NCBI GenBank assembly: GCA_003457075.1
Contig: DMIY01000218.1
Coordinates: 1 to 5,872 of the forward strand
Length of the DNA stretch: 5,872 nt
Origin: Desulfotomaculum sp.
GTDB lineage: Bacteria > Bacillota > Desulfotomaculia > Desulfotomaculales > Nap2-2B
Direction of reading: 5' to 3'
Shown: positions 4,450 to 5,872 of the stretch, piece by piece
How the letters are laid out: each line of letters opens with the position of its first letter
Numbering within the stretch: the first letter of the stretch is position 1
The notes under the pieces: model-generated
Told to the model about the DNA's origin: nothing
The model's input: only the letters and a program-made list of their open reading frames with translations
Database searches by the model: none
Position numbers and translations under genes: made by a program

Positions 4450-5403
4450 TTGCTGCCTATTCATCCAATAGCCGTACCTACTCCTTACCCGGTTGGAACA
4501 GTTAACGCTTATGTAATTTTGTCCCGGCCTTATACTCTTATTGATACCGGACCCGATATAAAAGAGGCCGGTGAGGCTTTAAAAAAAGGAGTGGAACCGG
4601 CGGGGATAAGCCTGCACGAAATTGAAAGAATAGTTCTGACTCATTCTCATCTTGACCACAGCGGGTTGATAGATTGGCTTTCTGGATTTTCAAAAGCTAC
4701 TCTGTTTATTCACCCTGCAGAACTAAAAAAAATGGTTTCAGATGACCCCTTTCAGCAAAGGATGCAATTTGTAATAAAGACGGGCACTCCTGAAGATATT
4801 ATCAGGCAATTAATAAAGTGGCATGGAGAATTTGTCTTTCCTGTTATGCCCGGAAAACGTATAGTTGAACTGGCAGGTGGAGAGGAATTACGCTTTGATG
4901 AAGGGTTCCTGCAGGTTTATCATCTTCCCGGCCACGCGTCCGGACATCTTTGTTTCTTTGATCCGGCAGGCGGCAATTTCTTCTCCGGCGATTTTCTCTT
5001 GCCGGACATTACCCCCAACCCGGTGGTTGAATTTGATCCCGATTGCCCGGGAAAACGGCTTCCCACCCTGAGTTTATACCTGGAAGGGCTACATAAGATA
5101 GATAAAATGGACATCAAAACCGTTTGGCCCGGACACGGAGAAGCAATTTCCGATTACCACCGGGTAATAGCAACCTGCCTGCAGCATCACCGGGAAAGGG
5201 CAAACTGGATTATGGAGCTCTTACGCGTCAACGGAGAAAAGAATGTTTATGAAATAAGCCAGTTGGTATTTCAAGGTTTAACAGGACATGACGTGTTTTT
5301 AGGATTGTCTGAGATTCAGGCTCACCTGGATATTCTTGCTGAGCGGGAATTGGTTAAGATAAGGGAGCGGGGAAAGGTGTTCTACTACAGTGTCGCAGGT
5401 TAG
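4450..5403 (+). CDS. Metallo-beta-lactamase-fold hydrolase with C-terminal winged helix
   Basis: A 317-residue cytoplasmic protein of the MBL superfamily, resembling the LACTB2/glyoxalase-II-like branch. Metal ligands are all visible: the THSHLDH motif (H65, H67, D69, H70), H162 in LPGHASGH, D181 in FSGD, and H229 in WPGHG, a set that would hold two metal ions, usually zinc. Residues about 240-315 look like a winged helix (NVYEISQLVF then a long helix and a strand pair KIRERGKVFYYSV), as in the BLACT_WH domain. The start must be TTG at 4450: an in-frame TGA sits at 4447-4449, and GAGGAGG (4434-4440) lies 9 nt upstream. Family members hydrolyse thioesters, esters or nucleic acid; the substrate here is unknown. 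Pairing with an amidohydrolase hints at a short hydrolytic pathway, which is inference. Confidence 0.9.
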   Translation: MLPIHPIAVPTPYPVGTVNAYVILSRPYTLIDTGPDIKEAGEALKKGVEPAGISLHEIERIVLTHSHLDHSGLIDWLSGFSKATLFIHPAELKKMVSDDPFQQRMQFVIKTGTPEDIIRQLIKWHGEFVFPVMPGKRIVELAGGEELRFDEGFLQVYHLPGHASGHLCFFDPAGGNFFSGDFLLPDITPNPVVEFDPDCPGKRLPTLSLYLEGLHKIDKMDIKTVWPGHGEAISDYHRVIATCLQHHRERANWIMELLRVNGEKNVYEISQLVFQGLTGHDVFLGLSEIQAHLDILAERELVKIRERGKVFYYSVAG

Positions 5404-5872
5404 AATTTTTCCGGCGGTTCTGGCAGCAAGGGCAGCTATGTGGTTGAGCCGTTTACTTGGAAGGGGAAAAGGTTCCTCATTGCCTGGAATGATAGCTTTG
5501 AAAATATTTCCAGGGATCCTGGATGCGCTGGCCGGCCAAACCAGACGGGGAATAATTATGGTTACCGGCACAAACGGTAAAACCACCACAAATAATATGA
5601 TTGCAGGAATGGTTGGCAGCGCCGGGTACGGGGTGGTGGCAAACCTTCAAGGGGCAAACCTGATCAGCGGGGTGACCACCGCTTTTATCGAAAAGGCTTC
5701 CTGGCGGGGAAAGGTAGACTGTGATTATGCCTGCTTAGAAGTAGATGAGGCATCTTTCCCCGCAGTCAGCCGGAAGGCGCCTCCCCGCCTGGTAGTGGTA
5801 ACTAATTTTTTCAGAGATCAACTTGACCGGTATGGAGAATTGGATAAAACGGTTAAATTTGTTCAGGAGGAT
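5390..5872 (+). CDS. murT: MurT, Mur-ligase-like subunit of lipid II isoglutaminyl synthase (3' end cut by window)
   Basis: The first 161 codons of MurT, which with the glutaminase GatD amidates the D-glutamate of the peptidoglycan stem peptide on lipid II at the cytoplasmic membrane face. Visible signatures are the ATP-binding loop GTNGKTTT (60-67), LEVDEASFP (116-124) and VVVTNFFRDQLDRYGELDKT (135-154), the last being characteristic of this Mur-ligase branch (DUF1727-containing) rather than MurE or FolC. The N-terminus SRLLGRGKGSSLPG (20-33) also fits. I chose GTG at 5390, preceded by AAAGGTG at 5373-5379, because MurT proteins have about 15 residues before this segment; ATG at 5438, in frame and preceded by AAGGG, would shorten it. 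With GTG it overlaps the MBL gene by 14 nt, suggesting translational coupling. gatD is expected downstream, outside the window. Confidence 0.92.
   Translation, partial: MSQVRIFPAVLAARAAMWLSRLLGRGKGSSLPGMIALKIFPGILDALAGQTRRGIIMVTGTNGKTTTNNMIAGMVGSAGYGVVANLQGANLISGVTTAFIEKASWRGKVDCDYACLEVDEASFPAVSRKAPPRLVVVTNFFRDQLDRYGELDKTVKFVQED

Noticed and set aside
5299..5589. 96-codon minus-strand open frame across the MBL/murT junction
   Set aside because: Antisense to two strongly supported genes and without recognisable features.

Overview
The window looks like chromosome from a Gram-positive Firmicute, most likely a clostridial or Peptococcaceae-type anaerobe (Desulfotomaculum, Pelotomaculum or Moorella relatives). 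This is inferred from strong GGAGG ribosome binding sites, TTG and GTG starts, a MurT cell-wall gene, an ECF-type cobalt/nickel transporter ATPase, and repeats of the GGGACGGTTC type that I associate with such genomes. No taxonomic marker is present, so the assignment is tentative.

Left part (1-2258, genes on the minus strand): a 386-residue AlbA_2/Schlafen-type putative DNA-binding protein with a GHKL-like ATPase half lies next to a CbiO/EcfA-type ABC ATPase gene. The ATPase gene is broken. Its reading frame runs through Walker A but has no start codon ahead of it, and CbiO-like sequence stops near 2125. There it meets, on the plus strand, what reads as the last 22 codons of a Y1/REP-associated (RAYT, IS200-like) transposase, followed by tandem GAACCGTCCCGCTGTTC-type repeats. 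A second copy of the same repeat family sits at 14-43. Both repeat blocks directly abut the stop codon of a minus-strand gene.

Middle (2260-3270, minus strand): two small unrecognised membrane proteins (128 and 98 residues) form an operon. A sigma-A-like promoter (TTGACC, 17 bp, TATATG) is followed by a leader of about 226 nt. The leader carries two hairpins with the same AUGGA loop and an intrinsic terminator whose 5' arm overlaps the second hairpin. This arrangement suggests conditional antitermination. A perfect 10+10 bp inverted repeat lies just upstream of the -35 box. This is the most interesting part of the window.

Right part (3271-5872, plus strand): after an AT-rich intergenic stretch with a 14-bp-period direct repeat and a strong hairpin holding a 14-codon overlapping leader ORF, there is a tight operon. 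It encodes an amidohydrolase-2 family hydrolase, a metallo-beta-lactamase-fold hydrolase with a C-terminal winged helix (TTG start), and the first 161 codons of MurT, the Mur-ligase-like subunit of lipid II isoglutaminyl synthase, cut by the window edge. Gene spacing (20 nt, then a 14-nt overlap) supports co-transcription, but no shared pathway is evident for the three products.
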